Assembly: GCF_030296015.1 (NCBI RefSeq)
Contig: NZ_AP027368.1
Coordinates: 1,736,001 to 1,800,000, forward strand
From: Ferrimonas sp. YFM
GTDB taxonomy: Bacteria > Pseudomonadota > Gammaproteobacteria > Enterobacterales > Shewanellaceae
Direction of reading: 5' to 3'
DNA: 64,000 nucleotides
Positions 37,549 to 46,536 of the stretch are shown piece by piece. The notes under the pieces are model-generated. The model was not told where the DNA came from. It saw nothing but the letters and a program-made list of their open reading frames with translations, and did no database searches. Every line of letters starts with the position of its first letter. Position 1 is the first letter of the stretch. The position numbers and the translations under genes were made by a program.

Positions 37549-37791
37549 TCACTTCGAACGGGTGGATTCCACTTCACGAATCCAGTCACAGGAGATGCCA
37601 GCCTTGGCGTGGTGTTTGTGAATGGCTTCGGCGTTGGGCGCCTCCAGCACGCAGTAAATCAGGTTGTCCTTCTTGCTGAACAGGATGTCGTGGTGAGTGA
37701 CACCGAATTCGTCTGCCGGTGCATTCTGCAGATCTCTCAGTTGCTGCTCGGTAAAGGGCTCCATAGGGTGAGTGTCGATGAACTTGGGCAT
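37549..37791 (-). CDS. DUF4242 small protein
   Basis: 80 residues. PKFIDTHPMEPFTEQQLRDL, FGVTHHDILFSKKDNLIYCVLEAPN (residues 29-53), HKHHAKAG: fits the DUF4242 ferredoxin-like family (nickel-binding SCO4226-like), with several His that might bind metal. A GGCCGG/CCGGCC hairpin (37512-37536) past the stop could be a terminator. Confidence 0.75.
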   Translation of the reverse strand: MPKFIDTHPMEPFTEQQLRDLQNAPADEFGVTHHDILFSKKDNLIYCVLEAPNAEAIHKHHAKAGISCDWIREVESTRSK

Positions 37792-37957
37792 ACGTTGTCT
37801 CCTTCGTTCTTCTTGGATGAGAGGCCACCGACTTTGGCTTCAGCGGAAGCGCCTTAGTGGCCACCTTGGCTCACGATTGCGGAACGGGAATCAACCTATC
37901 AAAGGATAGGACAGATAGCCGATACCGTCGGCATTGGCCTGTGCCCTAACGCCCCTT

Positions 37958-38800
37958 TTATCCTGCTTTGTGCTGCCGACTCTGTCGCTCCCTGGCCCAG
38001 TCCACAACGTGTTGCATCGCCCAGCCAAACAGGCCGGGGCACAACCGGGCAAAGTGATAGGTCAGTTTGGCCTGAAAACCGGGGATGATCAGAAACTGCC
38101 GCCTCTCGAGCCCGCTGAGGGTCGCCCTGGTGACCGCATCCACCTGCAATGTGCCGCCAAGATCTTTCAGTAGCCTGGCGACCGGGCTGATGTAGGTGCG
38201 CTCCTGGGCCACCATAGGGGTGTCCACCTCGGGGGGACACAGCACCGAGATATCGATGCCTAAGGCGTGTACCTCCTGTTTCAGCGCCCCGGCCATCCCC
38301 AGCAGGGCAAACTTGCTGGCACTGTAGCCGGAGTAGCCATAGGGGGCGATAAAGCCGGCCAGGGAGCTGACAAAGCAGATCTGGCCGCGACCACGCGCCA
38401 CCATCTGCGCCAGCCAGGCCTTGGCCAGGCGCCGGCACCCCAGAAGGTTGGTCTCCAGGATGGCGTCAAACTCCTCATCACTCTGCTCCATGAAGGGGAT
38501 GCTCTGGACGATGCCGGCACTGAGGATCAGCAGATCCGGTACCCCCTGGCGGTCCTCGACCTGCTGCCGATGGCCGTAGGCTGACGCTGCGTCGGCAACG
38601 TCGACTTCGTAGCTTTCAAAGCTCTGATTGCTATCGATGGCCAGACGGCGGCACTCCTTCTGGGCACTCTCCAGCCTCTTGGGGTTTCGGGCCAGCAGGG
38701 CAATGCTCCAGCCCCTGGCGGCATAGGCCTTGGCCAGATCCAGCCCGATGCCGCTGGAGGCGCCGGTGATCAGCACCAGTTGTGGCTTTGCATCACTCAT
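37958..38800 (-). CDS. Short-chain dehydrogenase/reductase
   Basis: 280 residues. ITGASSGIGLDLAKAYA (11-27) with NADP preference suggested by the following Arg-rich stretch, catalytic YSGYSASKFA (Tyr/Lys, about 166-170) and a C-terminal helix rich in aromatic and basic residues. Resembles 3-ketodihydrosphingosine-reductase-like SDRs (FVT1 group). Its start overlaps the stop of the amidohydrolase gene by 4 bp (ATGA), indicating one operon. Confidence 0.88.
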   Translation of the reverse strand: MSDAKPQLVLITGASSGIGLDLAKAYAARGWSIALLARNPKRLESAQKECRRLAIDSNQSFESYEVDVADAASAYGHRQQVEDRQGVPDLLILSAGIVQSIPFMEQSDEEFDAILETNLLGCRRLAKAWLAQMVARGRGQICFVSSLAGFIAPYGYSGYSASKFALLGMAGALKQEVHALGIDISVLCPPEVDTPMVAQERTYISPVARLLKDLGGTLQVDAVTRATLSGLERRQFLIIPGFQAKLTYHFARLCPGLFGWAMQHVVDWARERQSRQHKAG

Positions 38801-40557
38801 GCTTGGCCTCCTTGAACTTGGTCGGCGGGGATAAAGCGCCCAAACCCTGGGGTCTTACCCAGATCGGGCTGCACCACTTCCCCGTCCACAGCCAGCTTGC
38901 CATTGATGAACACCTGCTGGACGATGCCGGGGTTGCGGTTGACCAGCCTCTGAAGGCCGAAGTTCTCCATCTCGCCCCAACTGACCGACTCCAGATCCTG
39001 ACCCAGCCCTTGCGGGTCCAGCACCACCAGGTCGGCCCTGTCTCCCTCTTTGATGGAGCCGGCGTCTACCCCCAGCCACTGGGCCTGTTCACCGGTGAGG
39101 CGCCATACCGCCTGCTCCAGAGTCATCACAGGCTGCTCCTGGTCGATGGCTTCTTTCACCAGTTTGAGCATGCGGAGGGGCAGGTTATAGAAGGCCATAT
39201 TGCGGATGTGGGCGCCGGCATCGCTGAAGCTGATGATGGCGTGAGGATCGCTGACCAGTTTCTTCAGCACCCGGGGCCTGTGGTTGGCCACCGTGGTGTA
39301 CCAACGCAGCTTGTTGCCATACTCCACCACCAGGTCGAGGAAGAGATCCACCACATGGATGCCGCGGTCTGTGGCGACCTGTTGAAAGTTGCGACCCACC
39401 AGAGCATTGTCCGGGCAATCGATGATGGTGGCGTCCCCCAGATCCCGCTGCCACACCCTGGGGCTGAGCTTTTCACCGTAGAACTTGCGAAAATCCCGCC
39501 GGTAAGCCTCATCCTTGAGCAGGGCGTTGCGCTCCACCTGGTCCTTGAGGTCCAGGGCCATCTCTCCGGCGCCGAACTCCTCGAAGAACACCACATCGAT
39601 GCCGTCGGCGTAGACGGTGAAGGGGGTGGGCAGCACCTGCCAGCGAAAGTCTCCCTTGAGCAGGTTGGTGAAGCGGGAGGTCAGCTTGGTGAGGTTGGTC
39701 AGGTAACGGCTGCCCTTGAGATCCATCTGACTGATGAGGGTGGTCTTAAGGGGTTTGCGCCACCAGCCGAGACTCTCTTTGACGTAATCGAAGATACGCA
39801 GTGGCGTGGCCGCGTTGGGCGCTCCCTGGTGTACCCGGCCATAGCGGCGCACCAGTTGGTTCAGGCGAGCGATCTCCCGCCATTTGGCATAGGTGCTGGG
39901 CAGGCTGCGGGACCAGGCGCGGTCGCCGTCTATCTTGTCCCACTTCAGGCGCATGGTGGACAGTCCAAGAAAGCCTGCCTGCAGCGCCTCTTCCAGCAAG
40001 GCCTCCATCGCCTGCATCTCACTCTCGGTCGGGGTGATGCCATGGTCGGTGGCGCGCTCCAGGCCCATGACGCTGGCTCGCAGGTCGCTGTGGCCGAGGA
40101 AGCTGATGAGGTTGGGCCCCAGGGGCAGGGCATCGATGTGTGCCAGCCACTGTTTCGGTGTCTTCCAGCACTTCTTCTCCCTGAGGATCGGCAGCACCTT
40201 CTCCCGGGGCACCGTCTCTACCCGGGTAAAGATGTCGGATGCGTCCTCGTAGTCGCTGCAGATCATGCTCAGGGAGCAGCTGCCCACCAGAGCCGTGGTT
40301 ACGCCATGGCGCACCGATTCGGACAGGCTGGGGCTGACCAGGAGTTCGGCGTCGTAGTGGGTGTGGGTATCGATAAAGCCGGGCGTGATCCACTTGCCTT
40401 CTGCGTCGAACACCCTGGCGGCCGACTCTGGGGCCAACGGGTCGGCGCTGACTCTGGCAATGCGCCCGTCAGTGATGGCGACATCGGCGATGAAGGAGGG
40501 GCTGCCGCTGCCGTCAAAGTAGCGCCCCTGTCGAATCAGAAAATCGTACTCAGCCAT
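38797..40557 (-). CDS. Amidohydrolase, N-acyl-D-amino-acid deacylase type
   Basis: 586 residues from the ATG at 40555-40557 (MAEYDFLIRQGRYFDGSG); the upstream part of the open frame lies in the divergent promoter. The metal-binding HxH is in GFIDTHTHYDAELL (about 65-78), further ligands are expected in VTTALVGSCSLS and in SFSDAGAH (near residue 480). The family includes D-aminoacylase and dihydropyrimidinase-like enzymes; the 'N-acyl-D-amino-acid deacylase' name is by similarity, and true substrates vary. It is divergent from the AraC regulator and probably controlled by it. Confidence 0.85.
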   Translation of the reverse strand: MAEYDFLIRQGRYFDGSGSPSFIADVAITDGRIARVSADPLAPESAARVFDAEGKWITPGFIDTHTHYDAELLVSPSLSESVRHGVTTALVGSCSLSMICSDYEDASDIFTRVETVPREKVLPILREKKCWKTPKQWLAHIDALPLGPNLISFLGHSDLRASVMGLERATDHGITPTESEMQAMEALLEEALQAGFLGLSTMRLKWDKIDGDRAWSRSLPSTYAKWREIARLNQLVRRYGRVHQGAPNAATPLRIFDYVKESLGWWRKPLKTTLISQMDLKGSRYLTNLTKLTSRFTNLLKGDFRWQVLPTPFTVYADGIDVVFFEEFGAGEMALDLKDQVERNALLKDEAYRRDFRKFYGEKLSPRVWQRDLGDATIIDCPDNALVGRNFQQVATDRGIHVVDLFLDLVVEYGNKLRWYTTVANHRPRVLKKLVSDPHAIISFSDAGAHIRNMAFYNLPLRMLKLVKEAIDQEQPVMTLEQAVWRLTGEQAQWLGVDAGSIKEGDRADLVVLDPQGLGQDLESVSWGEMENFGLQRLVNRNPGIVQQVFINGKLAVDGEVVQPDLGKTPGFGRFIPADQVQGGQA

Positions 40558-40621
40558 GGTTGCCTGTTCCTTAAGCAGTATCCCTATAGAAATGCATCCT
40601 ACTCCCATTCTCACTTTGTCG

Positions 40622-40640
40622 CTTGTCATTTGGTGACAAG
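40622..40640. promoter_or_regulatory. Inverted repeat CTTGTCA-N5-TGACAAG
   Basis: A perfect 7-bp inverted repeat with a 5-bp centre, 35 bp before the AraC-regulator start and 65 bp before the divergent amidohydrolase start. A plausible operator for the divergent pair. Confidence 0.5.
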
Positions 40641-40674
40641 GGTTGGATGATGATTGCTCACAGGGAGAAAAGGC

Positions 40675-41697
40675 ATGACAGACGGGTTTCGCATTAGAGT
40701 CAGCGCCCTGGTGGGTCTCGATCGCCTGATTGAGGGGCTGGGGGGGCGTGCTCAAGGATTGCTGGCGGATTTCGGACTAACCGCAGAGCAGCTTCACAGC
40801 GAGCAGACCATGGACATTGAGGAGCTGGCCAGGTTGTTGGAACACTGCGCCGCTCAGCTCTGTTGTCCTGAGTTGGGACTCAGGCTGGGTGCCCGCCAGG
40901 ACCTGACCATGTTGGGTGAATTGGGCATAGTGCTTCGTCGGTGTGACACCCCGGAGCAGGCCCTCAAGGCGGTGCGCAGCCTGATGGCGTTTCATAACCA
41001 GTCAGAGTACTGGGACCACCGCCTGCACGGTCAGTTGCTGGCCATCCACCGGTTCGACAACTTTCTCGGCGATACCGATTCCCGCCAGTACAAGGAGTTG
41101 GCCATCAGTGCCTGCTACCGGCTGTGCCAGGACCTGATTGGACCGGATTTTCGTGCCGCCCGGGTCGATTTTGCCCATGCACCACTCTCGCCACGGCCAC
41201 ACTACCGTGACCACTTTGGCTGCGAAGTGATGTTCAACCAACCCCAGGACACCCTGTGGATTCCCGGGGCTTTCCTGCGACGCAACTTACACGGTTCGCC
41301 GGTCGGGGAGCGTCAGCTGATGGCCCGACAACTGAGCCAGCGACTGGCTGAGAACGGGCAGGGGAGGGTGGCCCAGGTCGGTGGTCTGATACAGCAGACC
41401 CTGGGCAGTGGCCAGGCCAACATTGATCATGTCGCCGGTCTGTTGGGGCTCAATCGCCGCACTCTGCAGAGGCAGTTGAAGGCCCAGGGGACGGAGTTTC
41501 GGACCCTGCTCAGCGAGCTGCGTATGCAGTCTGCCTGTTGGCACCTGCGTTACAGCAATATGGAAGTGACCCTGCTGGCGGAGATCCTTGGCTATCACGA
41601 TCTCAGCGCCTTCTCCCGTGCCTTTAAGAGGCGGATGGGAGCGTCGCCCCAGGTGTGGCGTTCCGCCAATCGGCGTGAATCACCTCATTCAATCTGA
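40675..41697 (+). CDS. AraC-family regulator with PF12625-type N-terminal domain
   Basis: 340 residues from ATG 40675 behind CAGGGAG. The N-terminal domain (about 15-200; LIEGLGGRAQGLLADFGL, LGARQDLTMLGELG) is the arabinose-binding-like type of OruR/ArgR-like AraC proteins. The C-terminal double HTH runs from about 245 with VAGLLGLNRRTLQRQLKAQG and ends LAEILGYHDLSAFSRAFKRRMGASP. Divergent from the amidohydrolase-SDR operon, its probable target. Confidence 0.9.
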   Translation: MTDGFRIRVSALVGLDRLIEGLGGRAQGLLADFGLTAEQLHSEQTMDIEELARLLEHCAAQLCCPELGLRLGARQDLTMLGELGIVLRRCDTPEQALKAVRSLMAFHNQSEYWDHRLHGQLLAIHRFDNFLGDTDSRQYKELAISACYRLCQDLIGPDFRAARVDFAHAPLSPRPHYRDHFGCEVMFNQPQDTLWIPGAFLRRNLHGSPVGERQLMARQLSQRLAENGQGRVAQVGGLIQQTLGSGQANIDHVAGLLGLNRRTLQRQLKAQGTEFRTLLSELRMQSACWHLRYSNMEVTLLAEILGYHDLSAFSRAFKRRMGASPQVWRSANRRESPHSI

Positions 41698-41816
41698 ACT
41701 ACATCACAGAGGTGGTGCCCGTGGAAAAACACTGGCAGATCCCTTAGTAGCCCCATAGACGTGCTCGCCTACTCTCGTTTACGCCCCCATCGGGCTAATA
41801 ATGGAAAACGAGAGAT

Positions 41817-43700
41817 ATGATGATGAGCAGAACCCCCCTTTCTGCGCTGCTGCTGGCTGCCCTGCTGGGCGGCTGCGGCAGTGACGATGGCGATGTTGAG
41901 GTGCCACAGCCGGAGCCGCAACCACCTCAATCCCCCTATTTGACGGTGGATGTAACCCCTCAGGCCGTGTTCGAGGGGCAGTTTCAGGTGTTCCTGGGAC
42001 GCTATCCGGACTTGCTGAAGGATTGGCTTCAGAGCGATGCGGCGCGGGATCTCAATGGCGATGGCCATATCGATGAACGCGACGCCCACTTAGACGGTGT
42101 CTACAACCCCGACGAGACCCCCATCATTGTCCAGGCGGCAGAGATGGACAGGGTGCTGCGCACCAATCCCGACGGTCTCGGCGCCGGCAGTGCCCGTCCC
42201 GATATCTTTGTCGACGGCCACTACTCGGTGTTCGACGCCCTGCGTTACCTGGCGGCCACCCGCGCCGACCTCAAACTGGAGCAGGTGCAGGGGCCGGCTC
42301 AGACGGGCCGTGATACCCATGATTTTGTGGTCTCCTGGGATCGTAACGGTGACGGTGTGTTCGATGAGAACGACGACGACATCTACGCCAACTTCCAGGG
42401 CGCCCATTGGTACAGCCGGTTGAAATACGACGGTGGTGAGCTGATCAAGCTCAATGGTACCCTCACCGGTCTGGGACCTCAGGGGGAGGCGCACTATGAG
42501 CGCCTGGACCAGATCTGGGTGCAGCCTCAGATGACCATCCGCTTCCAGCCCTTCTCTCCGGAGATGACCGCACGACGCTACTGGGTGCAGCAGCAGGAGA
42601 TGGCGCGTCTGAGCGCCGGCGGCGGCAAGGTGGTGCTGCCTCAGCTACAGATCATGAAACCGGGGGAGCCCAAGCCAGTGGTGATCCCCAATCTGGAGGT
42701 GACTGCCCACAACATGCGTCCGGACATCTTCCAGCCCGGGGTGATCACCAAGATGGACATCTTCCTCTCCGCCGCCGATGCCGGCCTGGATGTGGCGTTC
42801 AACTACTGGCCGTCGCTGTCCACCGGTGCCAGGGTGGAGCACTTTGCCCTGTTCCGGGTCGACGGCATCGCCTCACAGGTGGGGCGCGGCTGGGCCACCG
42901 TCTACGGTGATATGGCGGTGCACGGCGACTTCTCCCCCACCTCCCAGTGTAACTTCTCCTCGCCTCAGACCGGCGGCATGGATTTGCTGGTGGACCCGGA
43001 GCATTGCCGTCTGGACTGGAACGCCAACTTCGGCGGCAACATCATGCACATGATGTCGGACACCTGGGTGATGAACCAGCCGGTGCAATTCACCATGCTG
43101 GTGTACAAGAGTCACTACGAACTCTTCGGCATGGAGGAGTACAACGGCAAAACCAGTGCCCAACGTGACTTCAGCGAGGCACAGGACGGCTCTGACATCA
43201 TGACACTGCAGACGTTCAGTTTGCCCGGGGATGGCCCGCTGCTCACCGACAGCCACTTCGGCTGGGGCATCGCCGACTGCACCGAGTGTCATAATGAGCA
43301 GAAGCAGCCCATGGGGCACGGCGGTCACAGCTGGCCGGTGAACAGCGCCGATGGTTTTGATCAGACTCAGCCCTACTACTGTGCCACCTGCCACGGCAGT
43401 AACGGTGCGCCGATGGGCCATGAAGAGACCGCCCGCTGTTTCTGGTGCCACGCCGGGGAGAGCAATACCCCCAAGCATCACGGCGAAGCCTCCACGCGCA
43501 GGTTGTATCAAGGGGAGCAGATCAAGAGTAACGACAAGATTTACAACGATCCTAACGAGCTCAATGCCCTGCCTAGGGATAAAGATGGCAACTACCAGCC
43601 CTATGAGAAGGTATGGAGCTCGGTGAACTCCGATTGGGATATGAGCCGGGTGTTCCCCGATCCCTACTCCTGCATGACCTGTCATCCAAACGAGGACTAA
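41817..43700 (+). CDS. Tetraheme c-type cytochrome lipoprotein with EF-hand-like loops
   Basis: 627 residues. Lipobox LLGGCGSD (about 18-25), an acidic/Pro linker, two EF-hand-like calcium loops DLNGDGHIDERD (about 73-84) and DRNGDGVFDEND (about 176-187), a large domain of unknown fold (200-465) with two Cys in CNFSSPQTGG...CRLDW context, and four CXXCH sites near the C-terminus: CTECH, CATCH, CFWCH and CMTCH. The heme-binding part is therefore confined to the last 150 residues. I do not know this architecture. It is probably exported and anchored in the outer membrane, where it could pass electrons. It is followed by a LuxR-type gene; no porin or partner cytochrome is adjacent. Confidence 0.85.
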   Translation: MMMSRTPLSALLLAALLGGCGSDDGDVEVPQPEPQPPQSPYLTVDVTPQAVFEGQFQVFLGRYPDLLKDWLQSDAARDLNGDGHIDERDAHLDGVYNPDETPIIVQAAEMDRVLRTNPDGLGAGSARPDIFVDGHYSVFDALRYLAATRADLKLEQVQGPAQTGRDTHDFVVSWDRNGDGVFDENDDDIYANFQGAHWYSRLKYDGGELIKLNGTLTGLGPQGEAHYERLDQIWVQPQMTIRFQPFSPEMTARRYWVQQQEMARLSAGGGKVVLPQLQIMKPGEPKPVVIPNLEVTAHNMRPDIFQPGVITKMDIFLSAADAGLDVAFNYWPSLSTGARVEHFALFRVDGIASQVGRGWATVYGDMAVHGDFSPTSQCNFSSPQTGGMDLLVDPEHCRLDWNANFGGNIMHMMSDTWVMNQPVQFTMLVYKSHYELFGMEEYNGKTSAQRDFSEAQDGSDIMTLQTFSLPGDGPLLTDSHFGWGIADCTECHNEQKQPMGHGGHSWPVNSADGFDQTQPYYCATCHGSNGAPMGHEETARCFWCHAGESNTPKHHGEASTRRLYQGEQIKSNDKIYNDPNELNALPRDKDGNYQPYEKVWSSVNSDWDMSRVFPDPYSCMTCHPNED

Positions 43701-43705
43701 CCCCT

Positions 43706-43732
43706 GGGCCCGCGGCGAGTTGTCGCGGGCCA
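43706..43732 (+). terminator. GC-rich hairpin past the tetraheme gene
   Basis: GGCCCGCG ... TCGCGGGCC hairpin just after the stop. No clear T tract follows, so efficiency as a rho-independent terminator is doubtful. Confidence 0.4.
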
Positions 43733-43770
43733 CTATGAGATCTGCCAGTATTGTCAGGGAAGGGTCGGTA

Positions 43771-43776
43771 TATAAT
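43771..43776 (+). promoter_or_regulatory. Candidate -10 element for the LuxR-type gene
   Basis: A perfect TATAAT lies 35 bp before the start codon. A TTGTCA upstream is only 14 bp away, so the -35 assignment is open. Confidence 0.4.
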
Positions 43777-43811
43777 GCCTCGCACGCGGCATAAGAGAGA
43801 GTTCCCACACT

Positions 43812-44573
43812 ATGAGCAGCACCCTAAGTCAGTCCTGTGACATCGATCCCGAGGTGGTGCAACAGGCGCGCAACTATCTGGCCCGCTTTGGTATCACCGA
43901 GTTTTTTTACGGCATTACCACCAAGGTGATGATCCCCAGCCTGCACCAATTCAAAAAGCTGCGCCGGCGGATTCCTCAGGAGATGATCAAGGCCAAGTGC
44001 GGCGTCTACTCCAGTGAGGCGATTTTGCGGTTTCGTCATCAGTACCTGCAGCATTTTGCCAGCAGCGATGAAGCCTACTTCAATAAGCACCCCATGGGGG
44101 TGAGTGTCTGGCAGGACCCGGATCTCAGCGGCGCCAAAGGGGAGCAGTTCGGCCGGTTGCTGGCCGAGTACGGCATCCGCAGCCGCGGCGTCTGGCATCT
44201 GCCGGTGCGCTACCATCCGGATTGGCTGGCGGCCTTTGTCTACTTCTCGGATCTGCCAAGGGAGCAGTTGCTGGCAAACCTGAAAGAGCATGAGGCTGAA
44301 ATAGAGCATCAGCTGACCCTGTACGCCAGTTACTTCAATGAGCAGTGCATCGCCAGCATCAACCCCATCGCCAACTTCAACTGCCTGTCTGAACGGGCGC
44401 TGCAGATCCTCCGGCTGACCGCCGAAGGCTTCTCCAGTGAGGAGGTTGCCGAGCAGTTGTCACTCACCGAGAGTGGGGTCAACTATCACCTGGACCGACT
44501 CAAGGAGCTGCTCAATGCCCGCAACCGGGCGCAATTGATCAGCATGGCCCATACCCTGGGGCTGATTGATTGA
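43812..44573 (+). CDS. LuxR-type regulator (solo)
   Basis: 253 residues. The N-terminal 170 residues look like an autoinducer/ligand-binding domain by length and helix pattern but lack the typical WxxxY, D and P-W contacts of AHL receptors that I can see. The C-terminal HTH (about 185-250) is clear: LSERALQILRLTAEGFSSEEVAEQLSLTESGVNYHL (residues 190-225). No luxI-like gene is present. It may control the tetraheme lipoprotein upstream or the small lipoprotein downstream, both on the same strand. Confidence 0.82.
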   Translation: MSSTLSQSCDIDPEVVQQARNYLARFGITEFFYGITTKVMIPSLHQFKKLRRRIPQEMIKAKCGVYSSEAILRFRHQYLQHFASSDEAYFNKHPMGVSVWQDPDLSGAKGEQFGRLLAEYGIRSRGVWHLPVRYHPDWLAAFVYFSDLPREQLLANLKEHEAEIEHQLTLYASYFNEQCIASINPIANFNCLSERALQILRLTAEGFSSEEVAEQLSLTESGVNYHLDRLKELLNARNRAQLISMAHTLGLID

Positions 44574-44636
44574 CTTTATTGAGAGTCTCGGCGATTTTTG
44601 ATTTGAGATTCAACAGGGTTTGCAAGGAGTGCGACC

Positions 44637-44981
44637 ATGGCTCAAATGTGGTGCCGCGTGTTTTTTCTGATAATGGTGTTGGCCGGGTGCACCTCCGCCC
44701 TGCACGGTACCTTTGTGCCCCACAGTTATAAAGGTGACTCAGAGAAGGCCTCTGCCCTGGGGCCGGTTGAGGGGCGCAGCTGCCAGGTCCAAGGCTTGTA
44801 CATCCTGCCCATGGATGAGCCGCCCTCCACCCAACAGGCTTTGGAAGCCGCCAGGCTGGTGATTCCCGGCACTCTGTATCTGGCTGACATCAGTATCGAT
44901 GATGAGACCCTGTGGCACTTTGGCTATGCCAGGCAATGTATCGTGGTGCAGGCAACCGCCTGGGGGAAACCGACCCCCTGA
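44637..44981 (+). CDS. Small lipoprotein, TRL-like
   Basis: 114 residues. Lipobox VLAGCTS (about 15-21). The rest (ALGPVEGRSCQVQGLYILPM ... ALEAARLVIPGTLYLADISIDDETL) resembles TRL-like/short lipoproteins in which a GPVEG-C segment is followed by a repeat-like helix. The Cys in RSCQ and the one in YARQC may form a disulfide. Function unknown. Confidence 0.65.
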   Translation: MAQMWCRVFFLIMVLAGCTSALHGTFVPHSYKGDSEKASALGPVEGRSCQVQGLYILPMDEPPSTQQALEAARLVIPGTLYLADISIDDETLWHFGYARQCIVVQATAWGKPTP

Positions 44982-45041
44982 TTCCCTTTTCTTTTCATTT
45001 CTGTTCCACTGAGCCCCTGAGTTGTGAGTCAGGGAAGCGCC

Positions 45042-45455
45042 ATGAAACTGGAAGTTATTCAATCGCCCACAGAGAAGCTGGTGGAGTCGCTGCGCTCGCG
45101 CATCCGGGCGCTCAACCGGGCCAACTGGCCCGAAGTGGAGCGTCAACCTCTGGCGGTGGCGCTGCACGATGAGCGGGGCGAACTGCTGGCAGGGGCCAGT
45201 GGCAGCAGCTTCGGTCATTGGCTGCACCTGGACTGGCTCTGGGTGGATGAGGCTCTGCGAGGGAAAGGCTGGGGCAAGCAGATTCTCGAAGAGTTTGAAC
45301 GCCAGGGAAAGCAGAGAGGGTGCCGGTGGTGCTTGCTCGACACCCTGGAGTTTCAGGCCAGGCCCTTTTACGAAGAACATGGCTATCAGGCGGTGTGGGA
45401 GCAGCAACAGTACCCCCTGACCGGTTGCCGCGCCTATATGACTAAGAGCCTCTGA
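45042..45455 (+). CDS. GNAT-family N-acetyltransferase
   Basis: 137 residues from ATG 45042 (CAGGGAAG upstream). The acetyl-CoA-binding motif A is in LDWLWVDEALRGKGWGKQILEEFE (about 62-85, with RGKGWG) and motif B in FYEEHGYQAVWE. Substrate not predictable. Follows the lipoprotein gene after 60 bp. Confidence 0.88.
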   Translation: MKLEVIQSPTEKLVESLRSRIRALNRANWPEVERQPLAVALHDERGELLAGASGSSFGHWLHLDWLWVDEALRGKGWGKQILEEFERQGKQRGCRWCLLDTLEFQARPFYEEHGYQAVWEQQQYPLTGCRAYMTKSL

Positions 45456-45519
45456 CTCACCAAAGCAAGCCTATGAGCAGGTTGTTCAGGGCGAGAGTGC
45501 AGCTCACCCGCAATGGGAG

Positions 45520-46428
45520 TTAGGAGCCGTTCCCCAACTGCTCAAGCACATAGTCGATGAACACCCGGGACTTGGCAGGAAGCTGCTTACGGCTGGGGTA
45601 GTAGATCATCATAGCCGGCAACTGGTTTTGGTAGTCGGTCAGTATTGGCACCAGTTTCCCTTGTGCAATCAGCTCTTTGGCGTAAAACAGTGGCCCGGGT
45701 GAGATACCTATGCCTTCGACGGCCATCTCCAGGCCGAGCTCCGGATTGGTGACTGAGATATTGGACTTCAGATTGTCTTTGACGATCCTCTCGCCTTGCG
45801 GCGTGCAGAACTGCCAGGGCTTGCGTCTAAGGGTGGTTGGCGAACGATAGACGATGCAATTGTAGTGCTCGAGATCGTCCGGATGTTGCGGGGTACCATG
45901 CTTCTTCAGGAAACAGGGAGAGGCTAAATAAACCAGATTGATCTCGGTAATGGGCCGGGCCACGATACTGGCATCCTGGTTGATCTGATTACCGATGGCC
46001 AGATCGATCCCCTCCTCGAAGAGATCCACGATCCGATCTTCAAACCTCATATCCAGCTCAATATGCGGATAGCGCTCAAGAAAGCCCTTCAACAGGGGCA
46101 CGACATATTGTCGGCCGTATTGGTAGGCCAGGCTGATTCTGAGCTTGCCCGCCGGGGTACCACTCTCATCCCGGGTGGTGCCCAACACCTCTCGAAGCTC
46201 ATCGACGACGGGACAGATGCGTTTGTGGAAGGCCGCACCCTCGTCGGTCAGGGACAGGGCGTGGGTTGAGCGGTGAAACAGCCGGACGCCGAGGCCCTGT
46301 TCCAGGGTTCGGATGTTTTTACTGATGGCTGCAGGGGTGACGCCCAACTGACGGGCGGCCGCTGAAAAGTTGTGTGTCTGTGCGGCGGCGATGAAGGCGG
46401 GCAGGTGACGACTCAGTTCAATGTCCAT
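45520..46428 (-). CDS. LysR-family regulator
   Basis: 302 residues. HTH in FSAAARQLGVTPAAISKNIRTLE (residues 21-43), effector domain from about 90 (GKLRISLAYQYGRQYVVP). Belongs to the large CrgA-like group. No divergent target gene is close: upstream lies the repeat region at 46.5-47 kb. Autoregulation is likely, as for most LysR proteins. Confidence 0.9.
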   Translation of the reverse strand: MDIELSRHLPAFIAAAQTHNFSAAARQLGVTPAAISKNIRTLEQGLGVRLFHRSTHALSLTDEGAAFHKRICPVVDELREVLGTTRDESGTPAGKLRISLAYQYGRQYVVPLLKGFLERYPHIELDMRFEDRIVDLFEEGIDLAIGNQINQDASIVARPITEINLVYLASPCFLKKHGTPQHPDDLEHYNCIVYRSPTTLRRKPWQFCTPQGERIVKDNLKSNISVTNPELGLEMAVEGIGISPGPLFYAKELIAQGKLVPILTDYQNQLPAMMIYYPSRKQLPAKSRVFIDYVLEQLGNGS

Positions 46429-46536
46429 GCTTTAAACTTTTTGTTGAAGCAGTTTCTACTGGTTTGATACTACAGGTTTCCGACGATCACAGTAAACTTT
46501 GTTTCTACTTTTTTGGAATTCTGTCGTAGAGGTCGT

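Noticed and set aside
38782-40650. 622-codon forward frame antisense to the amidohydrolase
   Set aside because: Shadow frame of a GC-rich gene; the reverse product has metal ligands and a ribosome site.
43812-44573. Quorum-sensing LuxI/LuxR pair
   Set aside because: No synthase-like gene occurs in the window and typical AHL-binding residues were not found.
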